DNA of 64,000 nt from Chelatococcus reniformis (GTDB taxonomy: Bacteria; Pseudomonadota; Alphaproteobacteria; Rhizobiales; Beijerinckiaceae), in NCBI RefSeq assembly GCF_014640075.1, contig NZ_BMGG01000005.1:473186-537185 (forward strand), written 5' to 3'. The notes beneath the pieces are model-generated. The model did no database searches, was not told the origin of the DNA, and saw only the letters and a list, made by a program, of their open reading frames with translations. Position numbers and translations under genes: made by a program. Positions 44,792 through 53,060 of the stretch are shown in pieces. Numbering within the stretch: position 1 is the first letter of the stretch; the number at the start of each line of letters is the position of its first letter.

Positions 44792-45678
44792 GGTTCACGC
44801 GCAGCCGGCAGGTCGCGCTTGCGCCGCTCGGCCGGCGGCTCCGGGCAGTCGATCCGGAACAGCGCATTGGCGATGCCGCGGCCCCTGTCACGGTCGACCG
44901 CAGGCTGCGCGTTGGGCAGCAGCACGCCGACGTCGGCGATGCCCAGGTCGGCTAACTGATAGGGCGTGCCGTGGCCGAACTCCAAGTGGCCGCGGCCGAT
45001 GATGCCGACGACGAGCAGCGACGGGTCCTCGGCAAGGGCGCGCGCGATGTTGCAGGCGAAGGCTCTGTCCCAGCACTGCTGCGCGCGCCAGAAGCGCGCG
45101 AAGGCGGGATCGTCGGGGCCGGAACCGAAGCGCGCCGGCACGGCGCCGCCGAGGCCGAACAGATAGCGCCGATAGGCGGCAGTCGCCGGTGCTGCCGGAG
45201 TCAGGCCGTCGCGGTCCTCCTCCGGGATCGCCTCCCAGCCTTCGACGCCGACACGCGTGACGAGCGGGCGATGGCAATTGAGGGCCAGCATGCGCACGCC
45301 CTGCTGCCGGCAGAAGTGGAAGAGCGGCAGATAGATCTCGGGCGGAAAGCCCCACACCGTGTCCCATTCCGATTGGAGGAGAAACTCGGCCGTGCCGAGC
45401 GCGCCGTCGACCCACCGGTCCAGCACCGGCTGCAGGCGCCGCGGAAACATCTCGAAGCCGATGGCCATCCGCGGGCGCAGCACGTGCAGGAAGGCCGCCA
45501 CATGCGTCTGCCACCGATGGATCTCGGCGATGTCGTGGGTCTCCCCCAGCAGCACCACCTGCTTTGCAGCCATCTCGGCGAGGACGTCCACCTGCGGGCG
45601 CAACTCGCCGGAGGTCGGATCGAGCCAGGTGGCGCGCGGATGGGAGATCGGCACGGCCGGCGCGTCGGCGGCGCTCAT
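44788..45678 (-). CDS. ChaN-like heme-binding family protein
   Basis: A 296-residue protein of the ChaN (iron-regulated, heme-binding) family. The signature VVLLGETHDIAEIHRWQTHV is near residue 40, then RMAIGFEMFPRRLQPVLDRW. Late motifs are VVGIIGRGHLEFGHGTPYQL and a final Arg-rich tail. No signal peptide or lipobox is seen, unlike many ChaN lipoproteins, so it may be cytosolic. Both the upstream and downstream genes overlap it by 4 bases, placing it in the middle of the heme carrier-ChaN-ABC unit. It may bind or process incoming heme. Confidence 0.88.
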   Translation of the reverse strand: MSAADAPAVPISHPRATWLDPTSGELRPQVDVLAEMAAKQVVLLGETHDIAEIHRWQTHVAAFLHVLRPRMAIGFEMFPRRLQPVLDRWVDGALGTAEFLLQSEWDTVWGFPPEIYLPLFHFCRQQGVRMLALNCHRPLVTRVGVEGWEAIPEEDRDGLTPAAPATAAYRRYLFGLGGAVPARFGSGPDDPAFARFWRAQQCWDRAFACNIARALAEDPSLLVVGIIGRGHLEFGHGTPYQLADLGIADVGVLLPNAQPAVDRDRGRGIANALFRIDCPEPPAERRKRDLPAAREP

Positions 45679-46400
45679 GCCGAAAACGCCGCCAGCGCCG
45701 AGATCGCGCCGCGCACCCGCAGCCCGAATGATTCGCCGGCTAAATTCTGAGCGGCGAGAACGGTCTCGTCGCCGGCCAGCTCCTTGCGCCAGCTGGCGAC
45801 GGCGCCGCCTTTGAGGTGCAGGTGGAAGTCAGGCCGCATCACGTTGATGAAGCCCATCGACGGCTTGACCGCCTCGACCGTTCCCTGCCAGGCCTGGATC
45901 AGGCCGGGGCGCACCATCTCGATGGTTACTGTGCCGCCCTTCGCGGCGGCTGCCGCGAAGGGGCCGATGCCGGGGTCGTCGGCGGCCACCTCCGTGCGCT
46001 CGGGCGTCGGGCGAGGCTCGGCGGGCAGGGGCTGGCCCAACGCCAGATCGCCCACGCCGGCATCGAACGGCTCGAGGCCCGCCATGCCGATGACGCTGAA
46101 GATCACCAACCCGTCGGCATCGTGAAAATCGAGACGCGGCAACGCCGTATCGCGCATGCGGCCGCTGCGGTCGACGATCACCGAAGCGACGGCGGCGACG
46201 CCGATGCGGGCGTCGTGGCAGGCGCCCCGGCACACGATGACGCCCCCGTCGCGCGTCACCTCGTCGACCGGGCCGATGCGCTCGTGGGTGGCGCCGCCGT
46301 GACGGGCGGTCAGCATGACCGCCCCCATGCGCGGCAGGCGCGCCAACACGGCGGCCGCGTCGGCGGCCACCAGCGAGCGGAGCGAGGACGTCTCGGTCAT
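45675..46400 (-). CDS. HutX/ChuX-like heme-utilisation protein (HmuS half-domain)
   Basis: A 241-residue cytosolic protein resembling one half of HemS/HmuS or the HutX/ChuX family, which binds heme after uptake. The fold core is LARLPRMGAVMLTARHGGAT, CRGACHDARIG, and LPRLDFHDADGLVIFSVIGM. The C-terminal part (MGFINVMRPDFHLHLKGGAV) closes the sheet and offers His residues for heme. The ATG at 46400 follows TTGATC. It lies between the heme receptor (139 bases upstream) and the ChaN-like gene (4-base overlap). Confidence 0.85.
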   Translation of the reverse strand: MTETSSLRSLVAADAAAVLARLPRMGAVMLTARHGGATHERIGPVDEVTRDGGVIVCRGACHDARIGVAAVASVIVDRSGRMRDTALPRLDFHDADGLVIFSVIGMAGLEPFDAGVGDLALGQPLPAEPRPTPERTEVAADDPGIGPFAAAAAKGGTVTIEMVRPGLIQAWQGTVEAVKPSMGFINVMRPDFHLHLKGGAVASWRKELAGDETVLAAQNLAGESFGLRVRGAISALAAFSA

Positions 46401-46539
46401 GATCAAACCCTACGAACTGAATGGCGTGCCGGTGGCAGCTGCCCCGGACCGACGGAGGCGGTCCAACGGCCTGAGCTGGACTGGGTTTCGGCCATCGGGC
46501 GCTCGCCCGATGGCCGTTCATCCACTGCGGCGATCGGCG

Positions 46540-48831
46540 CTAGAAGTTGGCGACGGCGCTGACCTTGAATGTGCGGCCGGGCGCGGTCTGCAACTCCAGC
46601 GGGTTGCTGATGCGCACCGCTTCCGAGGGCGCCACGTCGAACTGATACGGCAGCGGGCCCTTGAAGTAGCGGGCATCGAAGATGTTGAGGACACCGGCCC
46701 GGACGGTGAAGGTGTCGTTGATCTTCCAGTTCACGAACGAGTCGAGCGTGGCGTAAGAGGCCGGCTTGAACAGCGTCGGCGAGCTGGCGCGCGAGACGCC
46801 CTGGGCGGCCGTCCCGAGCACCTCGACGGTCAGTCCCCACTCCGGCTTCATCCACTTGACGCCGATGACGCCGTTCAGCGGCGTGGCGCCGTCGTAGGGC
46901 ACATAACGCTCGCCCGCCTCGTACTGCTGCTTGCCGTATTGATAGGAGAGCGCGGCGTTCACCGCCCAGTTTTCGTTGATGACGTATTCGCCGAAGGCTT
47001 CGATGCCCCAGATCTTGACTGCCGTGAGGTTGCGATACGTATAGACGTTCGGCTGAATCTCATAGAAATTCTGGATAAAGTTCGTGTAGTCGGCATAGAA
47101 GGCGCCCACCGAGAACCAGGCATTGCCGAAGTTGCCGCGCACGCCGCCCTCATACGAGCGCACGGTTTCGGGCCTCAGGTTGGGGTTGGGGATGATCGTC
47201 ATGGTGAGCGACGGCAGCGACGAATAGAGCTGCTGTGCCGTCGGCATCTTGAAGCCCTCCGCATAGCGGGCATAGAGCGAGTAGACGTCGGTCAGCTTGT
47301 AGATGGCGCCGATCTGCGGGATCACGCGGCTCGACTTCAGCTCCCGCGGCGTCCGCCCCGGCACGACGACATAGTCGGCGTCGGGTCTGGGATCGATGTT
47401 GTAGTTGGCCCAGCGCACGCCCGGCGTGACGATGAGCCGGTCGTCGAACATCCGGATCTCGTCCTGGAGGTAGAGGTCGGCGCGAGTCGTCGTGGAATTG
47501 GCGAAGTTGGAGCCGCCGGCACGCGTAACGGTCGTGGTGCGGCGCGTCAGGTTGTCGACGGTGCTCTGGCGGAAGTAGTCGGTGTCAGTGGTATCGCCCT
47601 GGAAGCCATAAGTCAGGTTGTGCCGCGCGCCGGCCAGGTCGAAATGCGACGACAGCTGGACGTCCGCCTGCAGGAACTCCTCGGTGTAGTCGAGGATGTC
47701 GTTGGTGTGGACGTTCTGCCGGGTGGTATTGCTCTGCCAGCGGTCGCTGTTCAGCTTGCGCTGCTGCGGCGAGTAGGACACCTGCCAGCGCACGTTGTCG
47801 AGGAAGCTGGCGCCGACGTTCCAATTGTGGGCGAAGGACAGGCGCTTGCGGGTCTGCACCTGGTTGCGCGGATATTCGGCGTTGTATGAGCCGTTTCTCT
47901 GGCGGCCGAAGTCGTAGAGCTGAACGATGTCGCTGTCGGAGCTGTAGAGCTCGCCCGTCAGCTTCAGCTCATGGTCGGCGGAGGGCGTGTAGACCAGCTT
48001 GGTCAGCATGTTCCAGACATTGCCGTCGAGCGGGTTGAGCGTGTCGCAGCGGATGGCGTCGGCAACCCGCGGGCACCCCCAGAGACCGCCGTAGGCCTTG
48101 GCCCTGCCCAGATTGCCCTCGTTGAAGCTCTTCTGGTTGACGAGGACGATGCCCGCCAGCTCGGGCGTGAACTGCGCGGCTGCCATGGCGGTCTTGCTGA
48201 ACGAGTTGTCGAAGGTGTCGAACGAGGTCTCGATCCGGCCGGCGATTGGCTTGCCAGAGCCGAGCAGCAGATCGCTCGGGTCCAAGGTGCGGAAGGCGAC
48301 GATGCCGCCGAGCGCATCGGCGCCCCACAGCACCGAACCCGGGCCGCGCACGATCTCGACCGCCTTGAGGCCGGGGAAGTCGGTGAAGTTGCGGTTGCCG
48401 TCGGTGATCCGCTCCTGGATACGCGTGCCGTCGACCTGCATCTGCACCCGGTTGCCGCCGACGCCGCGGATGGTGAAGCCGCCCAGATTGCCGAACGGGT
48501 CGGTGCCGGAGGTCTGGCGGTCGACGGTAATGCCGGGCTGGTAGCGCACGAGCTCCTGGTTATCGCGAACGATGTGCTCGTCGAGTTGCTGGCGGGTCGT
48601 CACGGTGACGGTGCCGGGCACCTCCAGGATCTGCGTCGGCTGCCGGGTGGCGGTGACCGAGATGGTGTCGAGCTCGATCGTGCCCGGCGCGCTCGGCGGC
48701 GGCGCCGGCTCTGAAGCCGCGACCGGCGCGGCCGTGCGCCGCGGCTTCGTCTCTTCGGCGCGCGCATCCGCGGCGCCGAACGCCAATGCCAGCACGCCTA
48801 TGCCCAACGCCGATCCTCTTGCGTAATGCAC
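46540..48831 (-). CDS. TonB-dependent heme/hemoglobin receptor
   Basis: A 763-residue outer-membrane receptor. The signal region (LGIGVLALAFGAADARAE) is followed by a TonB box region (LDTISVTATRQPTQ), a plug (IRGVGGNRVQMQVDGTRIQE, VEIVRGPGSVLWGADALGG) and a barrel ending GRTFKVSAVANF. The heme-receptor motif pair is recognisable: YAEGFKMPTAQQLY in place of FRAP, and IPNPNLRPETVRSYEGGV with the diagnostic NPNL. The GTG at 48831 gives the best signal peptide. An ATG at 48873 would add 14 residues. It heads the minus-strand heme operon. Confidence 0.93.
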   Translation of the reverse strand: MHYARGSALGIGVLALAFGAADARAEETKPRRTAAPVAASEPAPPPSAPGTIELDTISVTATRQPTQILEVPGTVTVTTRQQLDEHIVRDNQELVRYQPGITVDRQTSGTDPFGNLGGFTIRGVGGNRVQMQVDGTRIQERITDGNRNFTDFPGLKAVEIVRGPGSVLWGADALGGIVAFRTLDPSDLLLGSGKPIAGRIETSFDTFDNSFSKTAMAAAQFTPELAGIVLVNQKSFNEGNLGRAKAYGGLWGCPRVADAIRCDTLNPLDGNVWNMLTKLVYTPSADHELKLTGELYSSDSDIVQLYDFGRQRNGSYNAEYPRNQVQTRKRLSFAHNWNVGASFLDNVRWQVSYSPQQRKLNSDRWQSNTTRQNVHTNDILDYTEEFLQADVQLSSHFDLAGARHNLTYGFQGDTTDTDYFRQSTVDNLTRRTTTVTRAGGSNFANSTTTRADLYLQDEIRMFDDRLIVTPGVRWANYNIDPRPDADYVVVPGRTPRELKSSRVIPQIGAIYKLTDVYSLYARYAEGFKMPTAQQLYSSLPSLTMTIIPNPNLRPETVRSYEGGVRGNFGNAWFSVGAFYADYTNFIQNFYEIQPNVYTYRNLTAVKIWGIEAFGEYVINENWAVNAALSYQYGKQQYEAGERYVPYDGATPLNGVIGVKWMKPEWGLTVEVLGTAAQGVSRASSPTLFKPASYATLDSFVNWKINDTFTVRAGVLNIFDARYFKGPLPYQFDVAPSEAVRISNPLELQTAPGRTFKVSAVANF

Positions 48832-49148
48832 CGCCGGATCCCCTGTATTGTTTCTGCAATATGGCGGAGTCATACAAGAGTCGTCGAATAGTCAAGTCTA
48901 TGATAAAAATATTGTCAAACTTAGAATTGATATATTTTAGCTTATACAAATTTCGCCGCTAATTCAGCGAGTGTCGTTGGGCATTTTATTGCTAAAATTA
49001 GAGTAAATATAGAATTAGTGGGTAACCTAGGGTTGCTCAGACGGCACTTCAGTGTCGCCATGCGGGAAGGCGAACGGCCGCCATCTTTGCGGCGAGGGCC
49101 GTTGAGGCACCCATCGCCGCGCATGCGACGGACGGACCGGGGTCTCTC
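48832..49148 (-). promoter_or_regulatory. AT-rich promoter region of the heme operon
   Basis: The 48835-49040 section is the most AT-rich stretch of the window. It contains TGATAAAAATATTGTCA (48901-48917), an imperfect dyad, and TTAGAATTGATATATTTTAG and CTAAAATTAGAGTAAATATA nearby. These recall iron-responsive operators (Irr, RirA or Fur type) but match none exactly. Iron control of the heme receptor would be expected. The left end overlaps the alternative receptor start. No gene is seen in this 352-base gap. Confidence 0.5.
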
Positions 49149-49166
49149 GGGCATGGGGCCATGCCC
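49149..49166 (-). terminator. Hairpin downstream of the DapA-like gene
   Basis: GGGCATGG-GG-CCATGCCC, a perfect 8-bp stem, lies 17 bases beyond the minus-strand stop of the DapA-superfamily gene. No U-tract is present. Confidence 0.5.
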
Positions 49167-49183
49167 CGATGGGAACGCGCCGG

Positions 49184-50074
49184 CTAGGTGTATTCGACGT
49201 CGGCCCGCAGTCGCTCGAGCGCCGCCGCGATCCTTCGCTCCGTGACGCAGGAGGGCTCGACCAGGGGTAGGCGCGGCTTGGGGCTGAAGCGCCCCCTGAT
49301 CAGGAAGAGGGCGTATTTCATCGCGGCGGGATCGGCGTCGCCGTCGATCGCCTGGCTGAGGAGCGACAGCCGCTGCTGAAGGTCGACCGCCGTCGCGCCA
49401 TCGCCGAGCAGACACGCCGAGAACAGGCTTGCGCACAGCTGCGGCGTGACGTTCGCCACCACGGAGAACAGCCCGGATCCGCCGGCCAGCAGAAAGGGAA
49501 CGGCGGCGACTTCGTCCGTCGTGAGCACGCACAGCCCATCCCCGCGCAGACGGAGAGCCGAGAGGGCGCGCGGCAGCCCCGGCGCCCCTTCGATGTAGCC
49601 GGTGATGCCGGAGACAGCGCGCAGATGCTCCGCGGTCTGCGGCGCGAGATCGACCCGCGTGCGATCCGGGTCGTTGTGCACGATCAAGGGGAGATCGACG
49701 GCGGCGGCGACCGCCTCGAAATGACGGAGCAATCCACGCTGCGAGGGCCGGATGTAGGGAGGCGTCGTGACGACGAGAGCGTCGGCGCCGGCCGTGCGCG
49801 CCAGCTGCCCTTGGGCGATCGCCCGATCGGTCGCGGGGGATGCGATGCCGACGAGCACCGGTACGCGGCCGGCGGCGCACTCCGCCGCCACCGCGACGAG
49901 ACGGACATACTCGTGTGGCTCCAGCGTCGCATATTCGCCCTCGGCCGTCGCGACGGCCAGGCCGTTCGTGCCGTGCCCGATCTGCCAGTCCGCCAGATCG
50001 GCGAAGGCGCGTTCGTCCACGCCGTCGACGCCGAACGGGGTCGCCAGGGCGGCGATGGATCCCGAGAGCGTCAT
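49184..50074 (-). CDS. DapA-superfamily protein lacking the Schiff-base lysine
   Basis: A 296-residue TIM-barrel protein that aligns end to end with dihydrodipicolinate synthase (IAALATPFGVDG at the start, TPPYIRPSQRGLLRHFEAVA). Yet the catalytic set is degraded. In E. coli DapA the Lys of GIKEATGNL forms the Schiff base; here the site reads GYIEGAPGL, with Ile. The Tyr of LYNVPSRTG is His (IVHNDPDRT). The Thr pair of GTTGES reads TAEGEY. The rest of the fold is intact, with high coding quality. It may be a non-catalytic or metal-type aldolase-fold protein. It is translationally coupled to the small membrane-protein gene upstream. Confidence 0.85.
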   Translation of the reverse strand: MTLSGSIAALATPFGVDGVDERAFADLADWQIGHGTNGLAVATAEGEYATLEPHEYVRLVAVAAECAAGRVPVLVGIASPATDRAIAQGQLARTAGADALVVTTPPYIRPSQRGLLRHFEAVAAAVDLPLIVHNDPDRTRVDLAPQTAEHLRAVSGITGYIEGAPGLPRALSALRLRGDGLCVLTTDEVAAVPFLLAGGSGLFSVVANVTPQLCASLFSACLLGDGATAVDLQQRLSLLSQAIDGDADPAAMKYALFLIRGRFSPKPRLPLVEPSCVTERRIAAALERLRADVEYT

Positions 50075-50076
50075 GT

Positions 50077-50379
50077 TCACAGGAAACGATGCGCGCCGTA
50101 GCCGAGAAAGAAGAGCCACACGCCCTCGTCGAAGGAGGTGTAGTGCGGCGCGCCGATGCGTTCCTCCCGCCAGGTGCCGATGAACATGCAGAGTGCCGAG
50201 CTCGCCAACGCCATGACGGCGAGCGGGGCGACGAAGCCGAGCCCTGCGGCAGCCTGCAAACCGGCCGCCAGCAGAAAGAAGGTCAGCTTGAATGCTACCC
50301 GTTTGACGACGTCAAACGAGCGTCCACCGTCGGCTTTCGTCAAGGGGTCCTCGCTCGGCACCTGCCCTGGCCGCGCCAT
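50077..50379 (-). CDS. Small polytopic membrane protein coupled to the DapA-like gene
   Basis: A protein of about 100 residues with two or three hydrophobic helices (VAFKLTFFLLAAGLQAAAGL, FVAPLAVMALASSALCMFIG and WLFFLGYGA). Its TGA lies 2 bases before the ATG of the DapA-superfamily gene (TGAACATG), a coupling arrangement. No family is recognised. The Arg/Glu segment WREERIGAPHYTSFDEG between helices 2 and 3 would face the cytosol or periplasm. The start at 50379 is the longest ATG frame. The true start could be downstream. Confidence 0.6.
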   Translation of the reverse strand: MARPGQVPSEDPLTKADGGRSFDVVKRVAFKLTFFLLAAGLQAAAGLGFVAPLAVMALASSALCMFIGTWREERIGAPHYTSFDEGVWLFFLGYGAHRFL

Positions 50380-50574
50380 GGCGCGCCGGTTCGCTGCCCC
50401 GAGGTATCGACGAAGCCATTAAGGTTCGAGCGGCGAACGCCGGCCGCAGCATGAAGATTCCGTAAAGGCCGTGCGGGGGTGGCGTCGCGCCGCGGCTGCC
50501 GCGTCCGATGTGGGGGGAAGCCGAACGTGCCCGGCGGCGGCGCTCCACGGTGCGGCGCCGCCGCCGGTGCTCGG

Positions 50575-52008
50575 CTACAGCCCGGCCTGCGACACGAACT
50601 TCGGGTTCAGGTAGGCCTCGATCGCCTCCGCGCCCCCTTCGGAGCCGTAGCCGGAATCCTTGACCCCGCCGAACGGCACCTCGGGCAGGGCCAGGCCGAG
50701 ATGGTTGATCGTCATCATGCCGGTCTCGACCGAGGCGGCGATGGCGTTGGCCGTCTTGGCGGAGCGCGTATAGGCGTAGGACGCCAGCCCGTAGGACAGG
50801 CGGTTCGCCTCGGTCACCACCTCGTCGAAGTCGCTGAACGGCACCATCATGGCGAGCGGGCCGAACGGCTCCTCGTTCATCATGCGCATCGAGCGGTCGA
50901 CACCCGTGACCACCGTCGGCTCGAAGAAGTAGCCCTTGTTGCCGATGCGGCTGCCCCCGGTGCGAATCTCGGCGCCCTGCTTGCGGCCGTCGGCCAGCAG
51001 GGCTTCCATGGCGGGGATGCGGCGCGCGTTGGCGAGCGGCCCCATGGTGGTGCCGCCCTCCAGCCCGTTGCCCACCTTCACCGCGCGGGCGGCGGCGACG
51101 AAGCGGTCGACGAACTGGTCGAACACCTTCTCCTGCACCAGGAAGCGGGTCGGCGAGACACAGACCTGGCCTGCATTGCGGAACTTGGAACCGGCGAGCT
51201 GGGCCGCGGCCAGTTCAACGTCGGCATCGTCGAAGACGATGGCGGGCGCGTGGCCCCCCAGCTCCATGGTGACGCGCTTCATGTGCGCACCGGCGAGCGC
51301 CGCGAGCTGTTTGCCGACGGGCGTGGAACCGGTGAACGTGACCTTGCGGATCGCCGGATGCGGGATGAGATATTCGCTGATCTCCGCCGGGGTGCCGTAG
51401 ACCAGGGCGATGACGCCGGCAGGCACGCCGGCGTCGACGAAGGCGCGGATCAGCTCGGCGGGCGAGGCGGGCGTCTCCTCCGGCGCCTTGACGATGATCG
51501 AGCAGCCGGCCGCCAGCGCCGCGGAGAGCTTGCGCACGACCTGGTTGATGGGAAAGTTCCACGGCGTAAAGGCGGCCACCGGGCCGACCGGCTCCTTGAC
51601 CACGAGCTGGTAGATGCCCGTCGCCCGCGCCGGGATGACGCGCCCGTAGGCCCGCCGGGCCTCTTCGGCGAACCAGTCGATGACGTCGGCGGCGGCGTTG
51701 GTCTCCATCAGCGCCTCGGCCAGGGGCTTGCCCTGCTCCTGGGTGAGCAGCGGCGCGATGGCCGCGGCGCGGGCCCGCAGCAGGTCGGCCGCCTTGCGCA
51801 TGATCTTGGCGCGCTCGTAGGCCGAGGTCCGGCTCCACGTGGAAAAGCCCCGCACCGTTGCGGCGAGTGCCTGGTCGAGATCGGCGCGCGAGGCGTGCGC
51901 GACCGTGCCGATCTCCTCTTCCGTGGCGGGATTGAGCACCGGAATGCGCCGGCCGTCCTCGGCGTCGCGCCAGGTGCCGTCGATGAAGAGCTGAACGTCG
52001 GGATACAT
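50575..52008 (-). CDS. NAD(P)-dependent succinate-semialdehyde-type dehydrogenase
   Basis: A 477-residue aldehyde dehydrogenase of the GabD/SSADH clade. The cofactor and active-site motifs are complete: [36 protein letters not shown], the general-base Glu in [18 protein letters not shown] and the nucleophile Cys in [13 protein letters not shown]. The C-terminal [17 protein letters not shown] is typical of SSADH. The exact aldehyde is uncertain. The start MYPDVQLF follows a purine-rich AAGGAAGGACGG. It is the last gene of a minus-strand catabolic group and is preceded by a palindrome that may be its operator. Confidence 0.9.
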   Translation of the reverse strand: MYPDVQLFIDGTWRDAEDGRRIPVLNPATEEEIGTVAHASRADLDQALAATVRGFSTWSRTSAYERAKIMRKAADLLRARAAAIAPLLTQEQGKPLAEALMETNAAADVIDWFAEEARRAYGRVIPARATGIYQLVVKEPVGPVAAFTPWNFPINQVVRKLSAALAAGCSIIVKAPEETPASPAELIRAFVDAGVPAGVIALVYGTPAEISEYLIPHPAIRKVTFTGSTPVGKQLAALAGAHMKRVTMELGGHAPAIVFDDADVELAAAQLAGSKFRNAGQVCVSPTRFLVQEKVFDQFVDRFVAAARAVKVGNGLEGGTTMGPLANARRIPAMEALLADGRKQGAEIRTGGSRIGNKGYFFEPTVVTGVDRSMRMMNEEPFGPLAMMVPFSDFDEVVTEANRLSYGLASYAYTRSAKTANAIAASVETGMMTINHLGLALPEVPFGGVKDSGYGSEGGAEAIEAYLNPKFVSQAGL

Positions 52009-52059
52009 GAACGCCGTCCTTCCTTGGCCCGGGCTGCCGTCGCGCGGCCCGGGCGTCAT

Positions 52060-52079
52060 ATCGCAATATATATAGCGAT
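52060..52079. promoter_or_regulatory. Candidate operator upstream of the aldehyde dehydrogenase
   Basis: ATCGCAATATATATAGCGAT is palindromic at 18 of 20 positions and AT-rich in a GC-rich gap, centred about 60 bases before the start codon. The geometry fits a dimeric regulator of the GntR or LacI kind. No regulator gene is adjacent. Confidence 0.45.
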
Positions 52080-52124
52080 CGCCCGAGCGGGAGCGGGCGC
52101 CGTGCTCGGCCCCGCCCGGCGCGG

Positions 52125-52925
52125 TCAGGCGCCCTTGAAGGCCGGCTTGCGCTTGTCGAGAAACGCCGACACGGCCTCATGTTGATCGGCGGTGTGCTGG
52201 GCCAGGGCCTGCATGCCCGACGCGATCTCGAGGTGGGTCGGCAGGCTGATCGCGGCCGAATCGCGCACCAGCTTCTTGCATAGCCGGATCGAATGGGGCG
52301 GCTGCGCGGCGATCTGGCGGGCCATCTTCCGCGCCTCGTCCAGCAGGCTTTCCTTGGGCACCACATAGGACGCCAGGCCCCAGGCGAGCGCCTGCTCGGC
52401 CTTGATGAAGTTGCCCGTGAAGGTCATCTCGTAGGCGCGCGACAGGCCGACGACCCGCGGCAGGAACCAGGCGCCGCCGTCGCCCGAGACCAGGCCGACG
52501 CGCATGAAGCTCTCGGCGAACTGGGCGTCGTCCGCGGCGATGCGGATGTCGCACATCAGGGTGAGGTCGCAGCCGGCGCCGATGGCAAAGCCGTTGACGG
52601 CGGCGATCGCCGGCACCTCCAGATTATACATGGCGAGCGGGATGCGCTGGATGCCGTGCTGATAGCCGCGCCGGACCTCGGCGGGGATGCCGCCGAACAT
52701 GGCGCCGCTGCGGTCGCGCATCTCCTTGACGTTGCCACCGGAGGAGAAGCTGTCGCCGGCGCCGGTCACGATCACGCAGCTGACCGACATGTCCTTGTTG
52801 ATGCGGGCGCAATGGGCCTCGATCGCGTCGACGATCGCGGGCGAAAGCGCATTGCGGGTGTCCGGTTCGTTCAAGGTAAGGGTGACGACGCCGCCGTCCT
52901 GCTCGTACTTCACGCTGTCTGTCAT
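52125..52925 (-). CDS. Enoyl-CoA hydratase/isomerase family protein
   Basis: A 266-residue crotonase. The oxyanion loop is [20 protein letters not shown], then [20 protein letters not shown]; the ending is [13 protein letters not shown]. The region of catalytic residues reads [20 protein letters not shown] and RAYEMTFTG, keeping the second Glu but not the first. A GDGG motif is seen here instead of GAGG. The start [11 protein letters not shown] was chosen as the first ATG with family-like sequence. It belongs to the same-strand catabolic group. Confidence 0.88.
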   Translation of the reverse strand: MTDSVKYEQDGGVVTLTLNEPDTRNALSPAIVDAIEAHCARINKDMSVSCVIVTGAGDSFSSGGNVKEMRDRSGAMFGGIPAEVRRGYQHGIQRIPLAMYNLEVPAIAAVNGFAIGAGCDLTLMCDIRIAADDAQFAESFMRVGLVSGDGGAWFLPRVVGLSRAYEMTFTGNFIKAEQALAWGLASYVVPKESLLDEARKMARQIAAQPPHSIRLCKKLVRDSAAISLPTHLEIASGMQALAQHTADQHEAVSAFLDKRKPAFKGA

Positions 52926-53060
52926 TCGATCCACCATCTGGCTGGGATGCACACGATCTACGTCAACTCCGCTCCGATTGCCCGCGCGATTTCAAGGGGC
53001 GGGGCGGTGATCGGCGCGGGCAGGGAACGGAAGCGGACCGGGACGCTTCCGTCGCTCCGG

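Noticed and set aside
48901-48917. RirA operator (TGA-N9-TCA) at the heme promoter
   Set aside because: The spacing is 11 rather than 9 bases, so only a generic dyad is claimed.
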